Below, in pieces: positions 35,848-43,978 of a DNA stretch of 64,000 nucleotides (positions are counted from its first letter, which is position 1; every line of letters starts with the position of its first letter). The notes under the pieces were generated by a model that had not been told where the DNA came from, searched no databases, and saw only the letters and a list, made by a program, of their open reading frames with translations. The position numbers were made by a program, and so were the translations under genes. Origin of the DNA: an uncultured Acidobacteriota bacterium (GTDB lineage: Bacteria > Acidobacteriota > Terriglobia > Bryobacterales > Bryobacteraceae); the NCBI GenBank assembly GCA_902826605.1, contig CADEFM010000008.1, forward strand, positions 1 to 64,000, given 5' to 3'.

Positions 35848-36659
35848 TCGAGTTCGCAACCAGTCCGTGGGGGCAGACTGTCCCCATTCATATTGCGTTT
35901 TATCTGATCTGGGTGGCCGCCATCGGCGGACTGGCGTTTTTGATCGTGCATGCGATCTACGTGCAGTTTTTCGCCAAGAAAGAAGAGTTCGCGCCATCTG
36001 CGTATCCGGCTCAGGCCGCCGCGAATGTTCCGGCAAAAGTGCACCGGCACACGCTCGCCTCGCGCTTGTTTCACTGGGTCATGTCAGTGGCGATGTTCGC
36101 ACTGCTGATCACTGCATTTCTGCCGCGAGTGGGATTCCCGTTCGATTGGGTGACGTACCATTGGATCGCCGGGCTCGTGCTGACGGCCTCCATCGTTTTC
36201 CACATCATCCACGCCAGTTTTTGGCTCGATTTTTGGGCCATCTGGCCGGATTCCATCGATATCGAAGACGCCAAACGGCGCTGGTCGCGTGCAACCGGCA
36301 AGAGCGCTCCCCCGCCCCGCAAATTCGCCAAGTATCCGATGGAAAACAAGGTGTATCACCTCGCTATCCTGCTGTCGGGTTTGTCGGTGACCCTGACGGG
36401 CCTGTTCATGATGAAACGTGTGCGGACCCCGTTGTTCACGCGCAACCCGTACATCTTCGGCGATATGACCTGGGGCCTGATGTACGTCCTGCACGGTCTG
36501 GCGGGCGTTGGTCTGATCGGTCTGATCATGGCCCACGTTTATTTCGCGCTGCGGCCTGAGAAGTTCGCAATCACCAAGTCGATGGTATTTGGCTCCGTCG
36601 ACCGCGAGCATTATCTGGAGCATCACGATCCCGAACGCTGGGCTCCTACCTCGAAATAA
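35838..36659 (+). CDS. Membrane cytochrome b, formate dehydrogenase gamma-like
   Basis: A 273-residue membrane protein. A first helix (residues about 17-45) is followed by a cytochrome b561-type four-helix unit with heme-ligand candidates in RLFHWVMS, VTYHWIAGL, VFHIIHASFW and MAHVYFALRP. It resembles FdnI/HyaC-type subunits that pass electrons to quinone. The start is GTG 35838 inside the FAD gene end, so it belongs to the operon. It probably anchors the periplasmic hydroxylase and delivers its electrons to the respiratory chain, unlike E. coli PaoABC, which has no such subunit. Confidence 0.85.
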   Translation: MGLVEFATSPWGQTVPIHIAFYLIWVAAIGGLAFLIVHAIYVQFFAKKEEFAPSAYPAQAAANVPAKVHRHTLASRLFHWVMSVAMFALLITAFLPRVGFPFDWVTYHWIAGLVLTASIVFHIIHASFWLDFWAIWPDSIDIEDAKRRWSRATGKSAPPPRKFAKYPMENKVYHLAILLSGLSVTLTGLFMMKRVRTPLFTRNPYIFGDMTWGLMYVLHGLAGVGLIGLIMAHVYFALRPEKFAITKSMVFGSVDREHYLEHHDPERWAPTSK

Positions 36660-36662
36660 CGC

Positions 36663-37094
36663 ATGAACGAACTATCGCAGCGCTGTGACGCTATTGAAGA
36701 ATGTTATGAATTCATGCTGGCCTACGCCGGGCAAGGGTTACCCGGCCGGGAAGGCGGAGGTCCAGGCGAATCGATCCGGGAATTTCTGAGCCGTGCGGCC
36801 AAAGCCCTGTCCGGTCTCGGGAATGCTTATGCCTCGGCCGTGAAACAAGAGGGTTTGGAACCCGCTGGTCGGCATGTCGCTTTCCAGGAAGTGCTGGACC
36901 GCGACGCGCGGAACTCCCTCGCTGCAGTGGAATTGGTACTGGCGCAGCCCATCGTCAGCTCCCAATTGATCGACAATCTAAACGCGTCCATCCATCTGCG
37001 GGCGCTGCTGACAGACCTGTTCCTCATCGATGAGATCCTGAAAATTAACAAAACCGTTCAGAAATCTACAGGTGCGGCGCAGCTCCCGGTTTAA
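36663..37094 (+). CDS. Helical hypothetical protein in the molybdenum hydroxylase operon
   Basis: A 143-residue, mostly alpha-helical soluble protein without signal peptide or metal motif. It begins MNELSQRCDAIEECYEFMLAYA, has a Gly-rich turn (REGGGPGES) and a helix pair around residues 70-135. I do not recognise the family. It starts 3 bp after the cytochrome b gene, so it shares the transcript. Position suggests an assembly factor or redox-partner adaptor, but nothing in the sequence proves this. It is convergent with the PilZ gene (4 bp apart). Confidence 0.5.
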   Translation: MNELSQRCDAIEECYEFMLAYAGQGLPGREGGGPGESIREFLSRAAKALSGLGNAYASAVKQEGLEPAGRHVAFQEVLDRDARNSLAAVELVLAQPIVSSQLIDNLNASIHLRALLTDLFLIDEILKINKTVQKSTGAAQLPV

Positions 37095-37098
37095 GCGT

Positions 37099-37437
37099 TC
37101 ACTGGCCTTGCCGTTGGCGTGCCGGATTCCACCCGGTGCCGCCGCTGAACTCGAGACCTACGGCGTACTTTCCTTTCTCGAACCGGCAATGACGAACGGG
37201 TCCCTGACCGGTAACCCCAATCGCCCGGTCGTTGACGGTTACGTAGGTCCACGGCGCGATTCGGGTATCCACGAGGATTCGGATACCACTCACGGATATA
37301 TCAGCTATCTTGGCAGCACACACGCAGTCTCTTCCGTCGGCGTCTTCCCAACGAATTCGAAGACTTCCAGTAGTGGGTTGACGCGGATGCTTCCGTTGGT
37401 CGGACTTTTGAGCGGCATTGTTCATATTTGCAAGCAT
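37099..37437 (-). CDS. PilZ-domain protein
   Basis: A 112-residue single-domain PilZ-like protein. The N-terminal RKHPRQP fits the RxxxR half of the c-di-GMP-binding signature, and IADISVSGIRI fits the D/NxSxxG half. The C-terminal strand is YAVGLEFSG. A start at ATG 37437 (or 37425) fits the domain; the open frame extends further but overlaps the upstream gene. It lies downstream of the HEAT/LamG lipoprotein on the same strand. A role in c-di-GMP-controlled surface behaviour is plausible, next to a glycan locus. Confidence 0.75.
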   Translation of the reverse strand: MLANMNNAAQKSDQRKHPRQPTTGSLRIRWEDADGRDCVCAAKIADISVSGIRILVDTRIAPWTYVTVNDRAIGVTGQGPVRHCRFEKGKYAVGLEFSGGTGWNPARQRQGQ

Positions 37438-37457
37438 AGTAATGTTCGAATCTCGGC

Positions 37458-38996
37458 TCACGGGTAAGGCTTGGTCCGGTTGGCTGCGGCTTGGATCGCC
37501 AGAAGACTCTGAGGCTCGCTCGAAACTAGAAGTTCGTCCATGAAAAACCCACCGGACTGTCCCCAAGTGTTACAGTTGATCAGAAAATTCGGCGTTCCTG
37601 CCTGAGGCGACGCCATAGGTGCATGATATTCGGCCACTTGCGTTCCATCAATGGATAGCCGTTTGGAGCCTTTCCGCGAAAACGCGAATGCAACATGATG
37701 CCAGTCTCCGGCCCGCCAATTGGACATGTCGCCCAAACCAATGCCGGCAAATTCGCTGCGAACAAAGGTTCCTGCATAAAAGCTGCGCTGAGTATTATGG
37801 GAAATAATGAACTGATCGCCGCCCGGGCCGCCGTAAAACAGCAGCGGATGATTGGATTGGCCGTAGATGGGATTCTTGCCATCATATTTAGGAGAAATCC
37901 ACATCGCCACGGTACCCTCATCGAACCTCAGATTGCCTCCTACGGGATAACTGAGAACCCCATCCGCCGTAATGGCGACCGCCTTGCCCCATTTCCCGGG
38001 GACGAAGGAGATTCCCTTCGTTTCCGCGGGTTTCGCTCCATCGGTGCTTTCCAATGAATCGTCAAAGTGAAACACACGCGTCTGAACCGACCGGTATTGC
38101 GCTTTCCCCCAAACCGGCGCCGTACCCGTGGTTTCCGGAGCCGGAGGAACGAGTCTGTTGGTTCGCACAAATTCCTCACCGGCCTTCTTCAGGGCTGGGT
38201 TCCCGGAATAAACAAAATCCCGAACCATCGCCGGGGTTCCGAAGGTCCGCAGCGAAGCGATCAGCATATCCTCGGTGCCGCTTTTTCCGTTGCGAATTAA
38301 ATAGCGATAACCGGCCGCAATCTGGTTCGCGTTTTTTGCTTCCAACAGGGGCAGTAGCGCCTCCCGAGCCCTGGGGTCATCGATATCGGCGAGCGCGGCA
38401 ATGGCCGCAACTTTCGCGTACGCGTTGGTGTCGTGGCGCGCGACTTCGATTAAGGGATCGACGGCAGCAGGCCCCAGGAAAGTGAGCGCTTTGATCGAGC
38501 CGGTGCGTGTTGTGGAATCTCTTATTCCATTGAGAAGCGCCGGAACCGCACCCTGATCGAGACTCACCAGTGCAGCGATGGCATCATCTTCGATCACGTT
38601 CAAGGACTGTACCAGGGCTTCCGCGGCACGGATATCGTGAAAGCGTGCCAGAGTACGTGCCGCAACCACTTTCACGTCACGATAGTCCTTGATCAGCGCA
38701 CCAATCAACGGATCGATGGCGCGCGGATCGCGTATTTCCCCCAGAGCTTCGACGGCGGCGATCCGGACGGGCAGAGCTTTGTCGCGCAGCGCTTCAACTA
38801 ATGGCTCCAAGGCGCGGGAATCTCTCGAAATTCCAAGTTGTTTGGCGGCGCTGGCCCGTGCGGCATCGTCCTCCCCAAGCGTCAACTCCGTAAGCATGTA
38901 TTCCGTGTTTTTCTGTACGGCCCGAGGCCGTTCATTGGAGCACCCGCTTGCCATCGTCAGCAGACATCCGAGCAAAATAAGCCACGCGAAGTTCAT
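37458..38996 (-). CDS. HEAT-repeat lipoprotein with C-terminal LamG-like domain
   Basis: A 512-residue protein. The N-terminus is a lipoprotein signal (LLGCLLTMASGC, Cys about residue 19). Residues 35-270 are HEAT/PBS-lyase-type repeats, with units such as LEPLVEALRDKALPVRIAAVEALGEI and IDPLIGALIKDYRDVKVVAARTL. Residues about 305-505 look like a LamG/concanavalin-type jellyroll: GKWGKAVAITADGVLSY, GTVAMWISPKYDG and WRAGDWHHVAFAFSRKG. This suggests a surface or periplasmic scaffold with a carbohydrate-binding domain. The start is ATG 38996; a longer frame has no signal peptide at its start. Confidence 0.75.
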   Translation of the reverse strand: MNFAWLILLGCLLTMASGCSNERPRAVQKNTEYMLTELTLGEDDAARASAAKQLGISRDSRALEPLVEALRDKALPVRIAAVEALGEIRDPRAIDPLIGALIKDYRDVKVVAARTLARFHDIRAAEALVQSLNVIEDDAIAALVSLDQGAVPALLNGIRDSTTRTGSIKALTFLGPAAVDPLIEVARHDTNAYAKVAAIAALADIDDPRAREALLPLLEAKNANQIAAGYRYLIRNGKSGTEDMLIASLRTFGTPAMVRDFVYSGNPALKKAGEEFVRTNRLVPPAPETTGTAPVWGKAQYRSVQTRVFHFDDSLESTDGAKPAETKGISFVPGKWGKAVAITADGVLSYPVGGNLRFDEGTVAMWISPKYDGKNPIYGQSNHPLLFYGGPGGDQFIISHNTQRSFYAGTFVRSEFAGIGLGDMSNWRAGDWHHVAFAFSRKGSKRLSIDGTQVAEYHAPMASPQAGTPNFLINCNTWGQSGGFFMDELLVSSEPQSLLAIQAAANRTKPYP

Positions 38997-39035
38997 GTTA
39001 AAGCCAATTAATTCAGTAAAGCGATATGTGTGCAA

Positions 39036-39085
39036 ATTATAGTCCAAAGTTGTTCTGAGTACTGCTCTTCCCCTCCCTTGGACTA
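39036..39085 (-). promoter_or_regulatory. -10 box and 8-bp inverted repeat in the divergent promoter region
   Basis: On the minus strand a perfect TATAAT lies at 39036-39041, about 40 bp before the lipoprotein start. TAGTCCAA (39040-39047) is repeated inverted as TTGGACTA (39078-39085), with 30 bp between them. The dyad touches the -10 box and could be a repressor site; no -35 match is obvious. Confidence 0.3.
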
Positions 39086-39268
39086 TGCGACAGATCAAAA
39101 AGCCGTTGAGTGGCACAACTTGCTGAGTTTTCTCCCATTTGACCAATGTAACCTCCCAGAGTTCTCAAAAATGGTGAGGATGCTGTGCGCGGCCAACGGC
39201 GAGAACCGGTTACGTGCCCATTCACTTTGGCCCGCCGATTGCACCATTCTTTCACCAAAAGCCTTAGA

Positions 39269-41302
39269 ATGACCAACTTAGTCATCTGCCGGGAATATCC
39301 CCCTGCATTGTTTCCTCCAGGAGGAATCGGCACATACGTTGTGCAAATGTCTAAACTACTCGCCGAGGCTGGCGAAACCGTTCATGTCATTGCGGAGCGC
39401 TGGGCGGGTGCTTATGAACGCCGTACGGAATTGTGCGACGGAAGATTGGTGATTCATCGTGTCTCGATGGATGAGGCAGTTCCTTCACCACAAGACTCAG
39501 GCAATCGAAATGGGATCATTCTCGAGGGTCTGGCTAAGTCCGATTGTCCTTCGCAGGCATTTTCCTGGCAGGCCGCGCTACTCGCCGAGCAGTTGATCGA
39601 AACCGAATCAATCGATCTGATCGAAGCTCAGGAATGGGAAGCGCCGCTTTATTATTTCCAACTGCGAAGAGCGCTGGGACTAGGGCCGAAGAAGCAGCCC
39701 CCCTGCGTGGTCCATCTTCACTCACCGTCCGAATTGATCTTCCAGCACAATGAATGGGATCAAAAATTAGCGGATTTCGTCGTACTCAAGGAGCTGGAGA
39801 AATACAGCGTCAACGCCGCCGACGCTCTGTTGTGTCCCAGCGAATATCTCGCGCGCGGATCCCGGGAACTATTTGGATTGGGCGGCCGCTCCATCGCGGT
39901 GATCCCTTATCCACTCGGTGACACGCCCGTACTCGAAAGATCCCCGGATGTATGGGCTCGCGACACATTCTGTTTCGCGGGGCGTCTGGAGCTCCGCAAG
40001 GGAGTGGTCGAATGGGTACAAGCGGCGGTGCGGGTAGCGGCTTCGCACCCATCCGCTGTATTTGTATTTATTGGGAGCGATACTTCGTTCGATGGCGCCG
40101 GCGGCTCCGTACGCGAACACTTAGAGGGGATGATTCCCGGTTCCGTCCGGCGCCAATTTCAGTTCCAAGGCAGTATGGGACACGGGGAACTGCTTGCGAA
40201 ACTATCGGCTGTATCGGTGGCCGTAGTCCCTTCACGCTGGGAAAATTTCCCGTACACCTGCATTGAGGCCATGGCTTCTGGTCTGCCGGTATTGGCCTCG
40301 CCGAATGGGGGAATGTCCGAACTCATTACCGACGGCCAGAATGGCTGGCTTGCGGAATCCACGACGGCGGCTGGGTTTCAAGAAGCCCTCATACGCGTGA
40401 TCGAAACGCCGCCAGCGCGGAAATCGGTGATGGGAAGCAACGCAGAGAATACGGTCCGTACTATCTGCGGCAATGCTTCGATTGTGAAGAGGCATTTGGA
40501 ATTTCGCAGGCGGGTCGCCGGTCATAGCCGAAGGATCTCCGCAGCAGCGATCTCCGAGGACCAACCTTCTGTCCGCCGCGGCATCGGATACGTCGTAAAA
40601 TGCTTTGACGATCCGGACCAGTTGGGGGAATGCCTTGCAAGCATCCGGCAACAATCTGAGACTGCCCCTTGCGTGGTGGTCGTCACCCGGCAAGATTATC
40701 TGCGTGAGTGTGAGACCGCCGCGCGAAATTATGGCGCCGGCTGCGAGGTAATCTCCGCCGAGACTCGGCCGGCCGCGCAGCTTCTTCTATCCTCCAATGC
40801 ATCCCTGCTCGGTGTGGCTCTCCTCACCGAACGTGTGAGACTGGAACCACACTGCGGGAGATCCTGGGAACTCGCTCTTCGAACACAAACTCAGGCAGGA
40901 ATCCTGAGTTCGTGGCACATGTACCAAGACGGTCCGCACGCACCACAGGCCCGAAGCTCAGCAGAGACAGATTTACAACATCTTGTCGAGTACGCCGTGG
41001 TTCGCGCTGAGAGGCTGACAAGCGGCACGCTTGGCGATCACCACAGCCATCTCACGTATCCCGACGTGCTGCTATCCGTGGTGGGCCCCAGGCCTCATGA
41101 TCCCGCATCTGGCAATCGACGCCATTCCACCATGGCGCGGGCACAGTATGAAGCAAGAAATCCTATGGAACGTTTCATGGCCGCGCCTTTCACTCAGAAA
41201 GTGGACTGGATACGGCGTGGTTTCAAGCAGCCACGCCGCGCCGTTCAATGGGTTGCATGGCAGCTGCGAAACGCAGGGAGCAAGGCGCTCAGTCCCCAGT
41301 AG
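39269..41302 (+). CDS. GT4 glycosyltransferase with a degenerate C-terminal GT2-like domain
   Basis: A 677-residue protein. Residues 1-400 are a GT-B family 4 glycosyltransferase: FPPGGIGTYVVQM near 16-28 for the N-lobe glycine loop, and the E-x7-E motif in WENFPYTCIEAMASG near 330. Residues about 435-560 resemble a GT-A fold (GIGYVVKCFDDPDQLGECL, then a CVVVVTR strand) but show no DxD, so this half is probably non-catalytic. The start is ATG 39269; upstream codons carry no conserved features. It opens the glycan operon. Confidence 0.8.
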   Translation: MTNLVICREYPPALFPPGGIGTYVVQMSKLLAEAGETVHVIAERWAGAYERRTELCDGRLVIHRVSMDEAVPSPQDSGNRNGIILEGLAKSDCPSQAFSWQAALLAEQLIETESIDLIEAQEWEAPLYYFQLRRALGLGPKKQPPCVVHLHSPSELIFQHNEWDQKLADFVVLKELEKYSVNAADALLCPSEYLARGSRELFGLGGRSIAVIPYPLGDTPVLERSPDVWARDTFCFAGRLELRKGVVEWVQAAVRVAASHPSAVFVFIGSDTSFDGAGGSVREHLEGMIPGSVRRQFQFQGSMGHGELLAKLSAVSVAVVPSRWENFPYTCIEAMASGLPVLASPNGGMSELITDGQNGWLAESTTAAGFQEALIRVIETPPARKSVMGSNAENTVRTICGNASIVKRHLEFRRRVAGHSRRISAAAISEDQPSVRRGIGYVVKCFDDPDQLGECLASIRQQSETAPCVVVVTRQDYLRECETAARNYGAGCEVISAETRPAAQLLLSSNASLLGVALLTERVRLEPHCGRSWELALRTQTQAGILSSWHMYQDGPHAPQARSSAETDLQHLVEYAVVRAERLTSGTLGDHHSHLTYPDVLLSVVGPRPHDPASGNRRHSTMARAQYEARNPMERFMAAPFTQKVDWIRRGFKQPRRAVQWVAWQLRNAGSKALSPQ

Positions 41303-41305
41303 CGT

Positions 41306-43978
41306 ATGCCATCCGACACGCAAAATCAATGGAGCGCTCCATCTCCCCACGCCGGGCCGCTGGTATCGGTCATTCTGCCCGTCTATAACACGGCAACTTA
41401 CATCGGTGAAACGCTGGATGCGGCCACGCGCCAAACGTACGCGAACCTTGAAATCATTATCGTCGACGATGGATCCACGGACGAAACACCCGTGATTCTA
41501 GAGGCTCGGGCGGCCCTGGATCCGCGGATTCGCGTGATCCGCCAGGAAAATTTCGGGGTGGCCCGCGCTCGTAACGTTGGATTGGCTGTGGCTCGCGGGG
41601 AGTTCATCGCGATACTCGACGCGGACGATCTGTGGGAACCGACTAAGATCGAGCGGCAAGTACAACGGATGAGAGATAGCGGTGAATCCACAGGCTTGGT
41701 TTACTGCTGGTGGGTCTGGATATCGGAAAACGGAACCGTGACCGATCAGTCACCGCATTGGGAAGTAGAAGGTAAAGGTTTAGAGAGCCTGCTTGAAGTC
41801 AACTTCACGGGGAATGCGAGTGTTCCGCTCTATCGTCGCTCCAGCGTGGAGGCGGTCGGCGGCTTCGATGAGAGTTTGGCGGCCAAGGGCGGCCAAGGCT
41901 GCGAGGACTGGGACTTGGCGCTCCGCGTGGCCGCGCAATATTCCATCGCCGTCGTCCGGGAAATATTAGTGGGTTATCGCCGACGTCCGCAGAGCATGTC
42001 CACACTGCGTGACGTAATGTGGAAATCGCACGTGCTGGTCAGCCGCCACTGGAAGGAAAGCCAGCAGGTTTCCGCCACGGCACTGCGAAGGTCGACGCAG
42101 CAGTTTGCGTTGTACCTTTCGGGTGTGGCATTTTGGTCCGGAGCCTATTGGGAGGCTTGTCTATGGGCCTTGCGAGCTTTTCCATCCATGATGCTCTTCC
42201 GCGTGGCGCCGTTCGCCTTGCGGGTGATCCTGCGCCGGGCGAATCTGCGGCGGCGCTCCGTGTTTCAGGTGATGAAACCAGGTCAGCCCTTGGACCTCAG
42301 CCTAATCCCGGAGCCCCTGATTCCCTATGACCGGCTCTATGCTCATCGCATGGGTCCCTCAGGTGGCCCGGATACTCGCACAATTCTGCACTCACGTCCG
42401 CTGCAAATCGTGGCCATGCTGGCCGCATTCTTATGCATTGCCGGACGTCATTCGCAAAACGACGGCCTGTGGTTCATGGGTGATTCACCGCGACACGCCT
42501 CCAACGGATTATTCTGGTGGGATCTGCTGGCGGCACAGCCGACCGCTCCGATAGATTTCACGGTGCGTTACTACGCACGCTATCCGGTCATTGCCCCGGC
42601 GACCTATCCGCCACTTTTTTATCTGCTGGAGGGTCTGGCGTTTCACGTTTTCGCACCATCGCCCTTCGTTGCGAAGATGCTCATTCTAGCTTTCGCGATG
42701 ATGGCCGGCCTCTATCTGATCGCGTGGTGCCGGCGCTGGATCAGTCCCTTCGCGGGCTGGGCCGGCGTATTCCTCGCCTTCACTCCGGGCTTTGTAACCT
42801 GGACCAATGCAGTGATGCTCAATATACCCGCGGCGGCTCTCGGTTTGGCGTTGCTCTATCATTCCCGCCGGTGGATTGAATCCAGCAACAAGCGTCACAT
42901 GATTGCGTCCCTGGCGTTTCTATTGGCGGTATTGCTAACGTACTACGCCAGCGTCATTCTGATTATTGTTGCCGCATTATGGCTGCTTTTGTTCTACCCC
43001 CGTATCCGGTTTTCTCGGCGCGCCATTTTGACGGCACTGGCCGCGGTGCCACTGGCTTTGCTCCCGCTCGTCATCTCAGTCTACATGGCGCCGACGCTCG
43101 CCGGCCGGTTTTTGCCGTCGGGAACTCTGCTCTCGACTCCCGCGTACTGGACATATTATCTCCGCGTGCTTCCGCGTCTGACTGGCCCCGTTCTGCTCGC
43201 GCTTGGAATCGCGGGTTTGGTGGCGGGCCTGGCAATGACCCGATGGCGCAAAGAGGCGTTGTATCTGGTTACCTGGATAGGCTGCCTCTTGTTCTGCCAC
43301 ACACTGCTGGTTGCAAGGGATAGCCGCTACGTCATCCTGGTGATCCCCGCGCTGCTCATCGCGACGATGGCGTTGTTGAGCACATTCCTTGAATCCAAAT
43401 CATCGTGGGTTGCCGCGGGCGTGTTGCTTGTAGGTTCCGCAGCGGCATTTGGGTCGGCTACACGCGTACCCATACCTCGCGTCACGGGTTTCCGTGAAGT
43501 TGCCGAATTCCTGCAGCGCGCCGGGCCACATGAAACCGTGCTCTATGATGGCTACCACGACGGAGTGTTTACGTTTTACGTCCGTGCGTCGGATCCCAGG
43601 TTCGAACGGCGCGTCATCCTCGGAGATCAAATTTTTTATCACAATGGCCCGGCCAAAACATTTTATTGGGTAGAGACTTCCAAGATTTCTTCGTCAGCCG
43701 ACGTGGTGAGAATTCTCAAGGAGCAGTGCGGCTGCCGGTGGATCGCGCTGGAAGCGGGGCCGCAATCGGAGTGGTCGCGCAGCCAGCGTCAATTGAGGGA
43801 AGCACTCGCCGGGCCGGAATTCGAACGAGTGCGGTCCTTTGCCATTTCCGGCACCGATGCCGCGCGGGTCGATGTATATCGTATGCTCGGCCCCGTCGCG
43901 GAGGTCCACACGATAGATTTGAAATTTCCCACACATGGCGACCGGGACTTTCAGAAGGTAGAACCAATTACAAGATGA
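41306..43978 (+). CDS. Fusion of GT2 glycosyltransferase and GT-C-type membrane glycosyltransferase
   Basis: An 890-residue protein. Residues 18-250 are a GT2 domain: VSVILPVYNTATYIGETLDA, IIVDDGSTDE and the metal-binding DADD at 105-108, with CEDWDLALR as the acceptor-side motif. Residues about 365-740 form a polytopic GT-C fold of the ArnT/PMT type; its first periplasmic loop carries the acidic site FMGDSPRHA near 391. A soluble tail of about 140 residues follows. It may both make a lipid-linked sugar and transfer it on the outer face. It overlaps the next gene as ATGA. Confidence 0.82.
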   Translation: MPSDTQNQWSAPSPHAGPLVSVILPVYNTATYIGETLDAATRQTYANLEIIIVDDGSTDETPVILEARAALDPRIRVIRQENFGVARARNVGLAVARGEFIAILDADDLWEPTKIERQVQRMRDSGESTGLVYCWWVWISENGTVTDQSPHWEVEGKGLESLLEVNFTGNASVPLYRRSSVEAVGGFDESLAAKGGQGCEDWDLALRVAAQYSIAVVREILVGYRRRPQSMSTLRDVMWKSHVLVSRHWKESQQVSATALRRSTQQFALYLSGVAFWSGAYWEACLWALRAFPSMMLFRVAPFALRVILRRANLRRRSVFQVMKPGQPLDLSLIPEPLIPYDRLYAHRMGPSGGPDTRTILHSRPLQIVAMLAAFLCIAGRHSQNDGLWFMGDSPRHASNGLFWWDLLAAQPTAPIDFTVRYYARYPVIAPATYPPLFYLLEGLAFHVFAPSPFVAKMLILAFAMMAGLYLIAWCRRWISPFAGWAGVFLAFTPGFVTWTNAVMLNIPAAALGLALLYHSRRWIESSNKRHMIASLAFLLAVLLTYYASVILIIVAALWLLLFYPRIRFSRRAILTALAAVPLALLPLVISVYMAPTLAGRFLPSGTLLSTPAYWTYYLRVLPRLTGPVLLALGIAGLVAGLAMTRWRKEALYLVTWIGCLLFCHTLLVARDSRYVILVIPALLIATMALLSTFLESKSSWVAAGVLLVGSAAAFGSATRVPIPRVTGFREVAEFLQRAGPHETVLYDGYHDGVFTFYVRASDPRFERRVILGDQIFYHNGPAKTFYWVETSKISSSADVVRILKEQCGCRWIALEAGPQSEWSRSQRQLREALAGPEFERVRSFAISGTDAARVDVYRMLGPVAEVHTIDLKFPTHGDRDFQKVEPITR

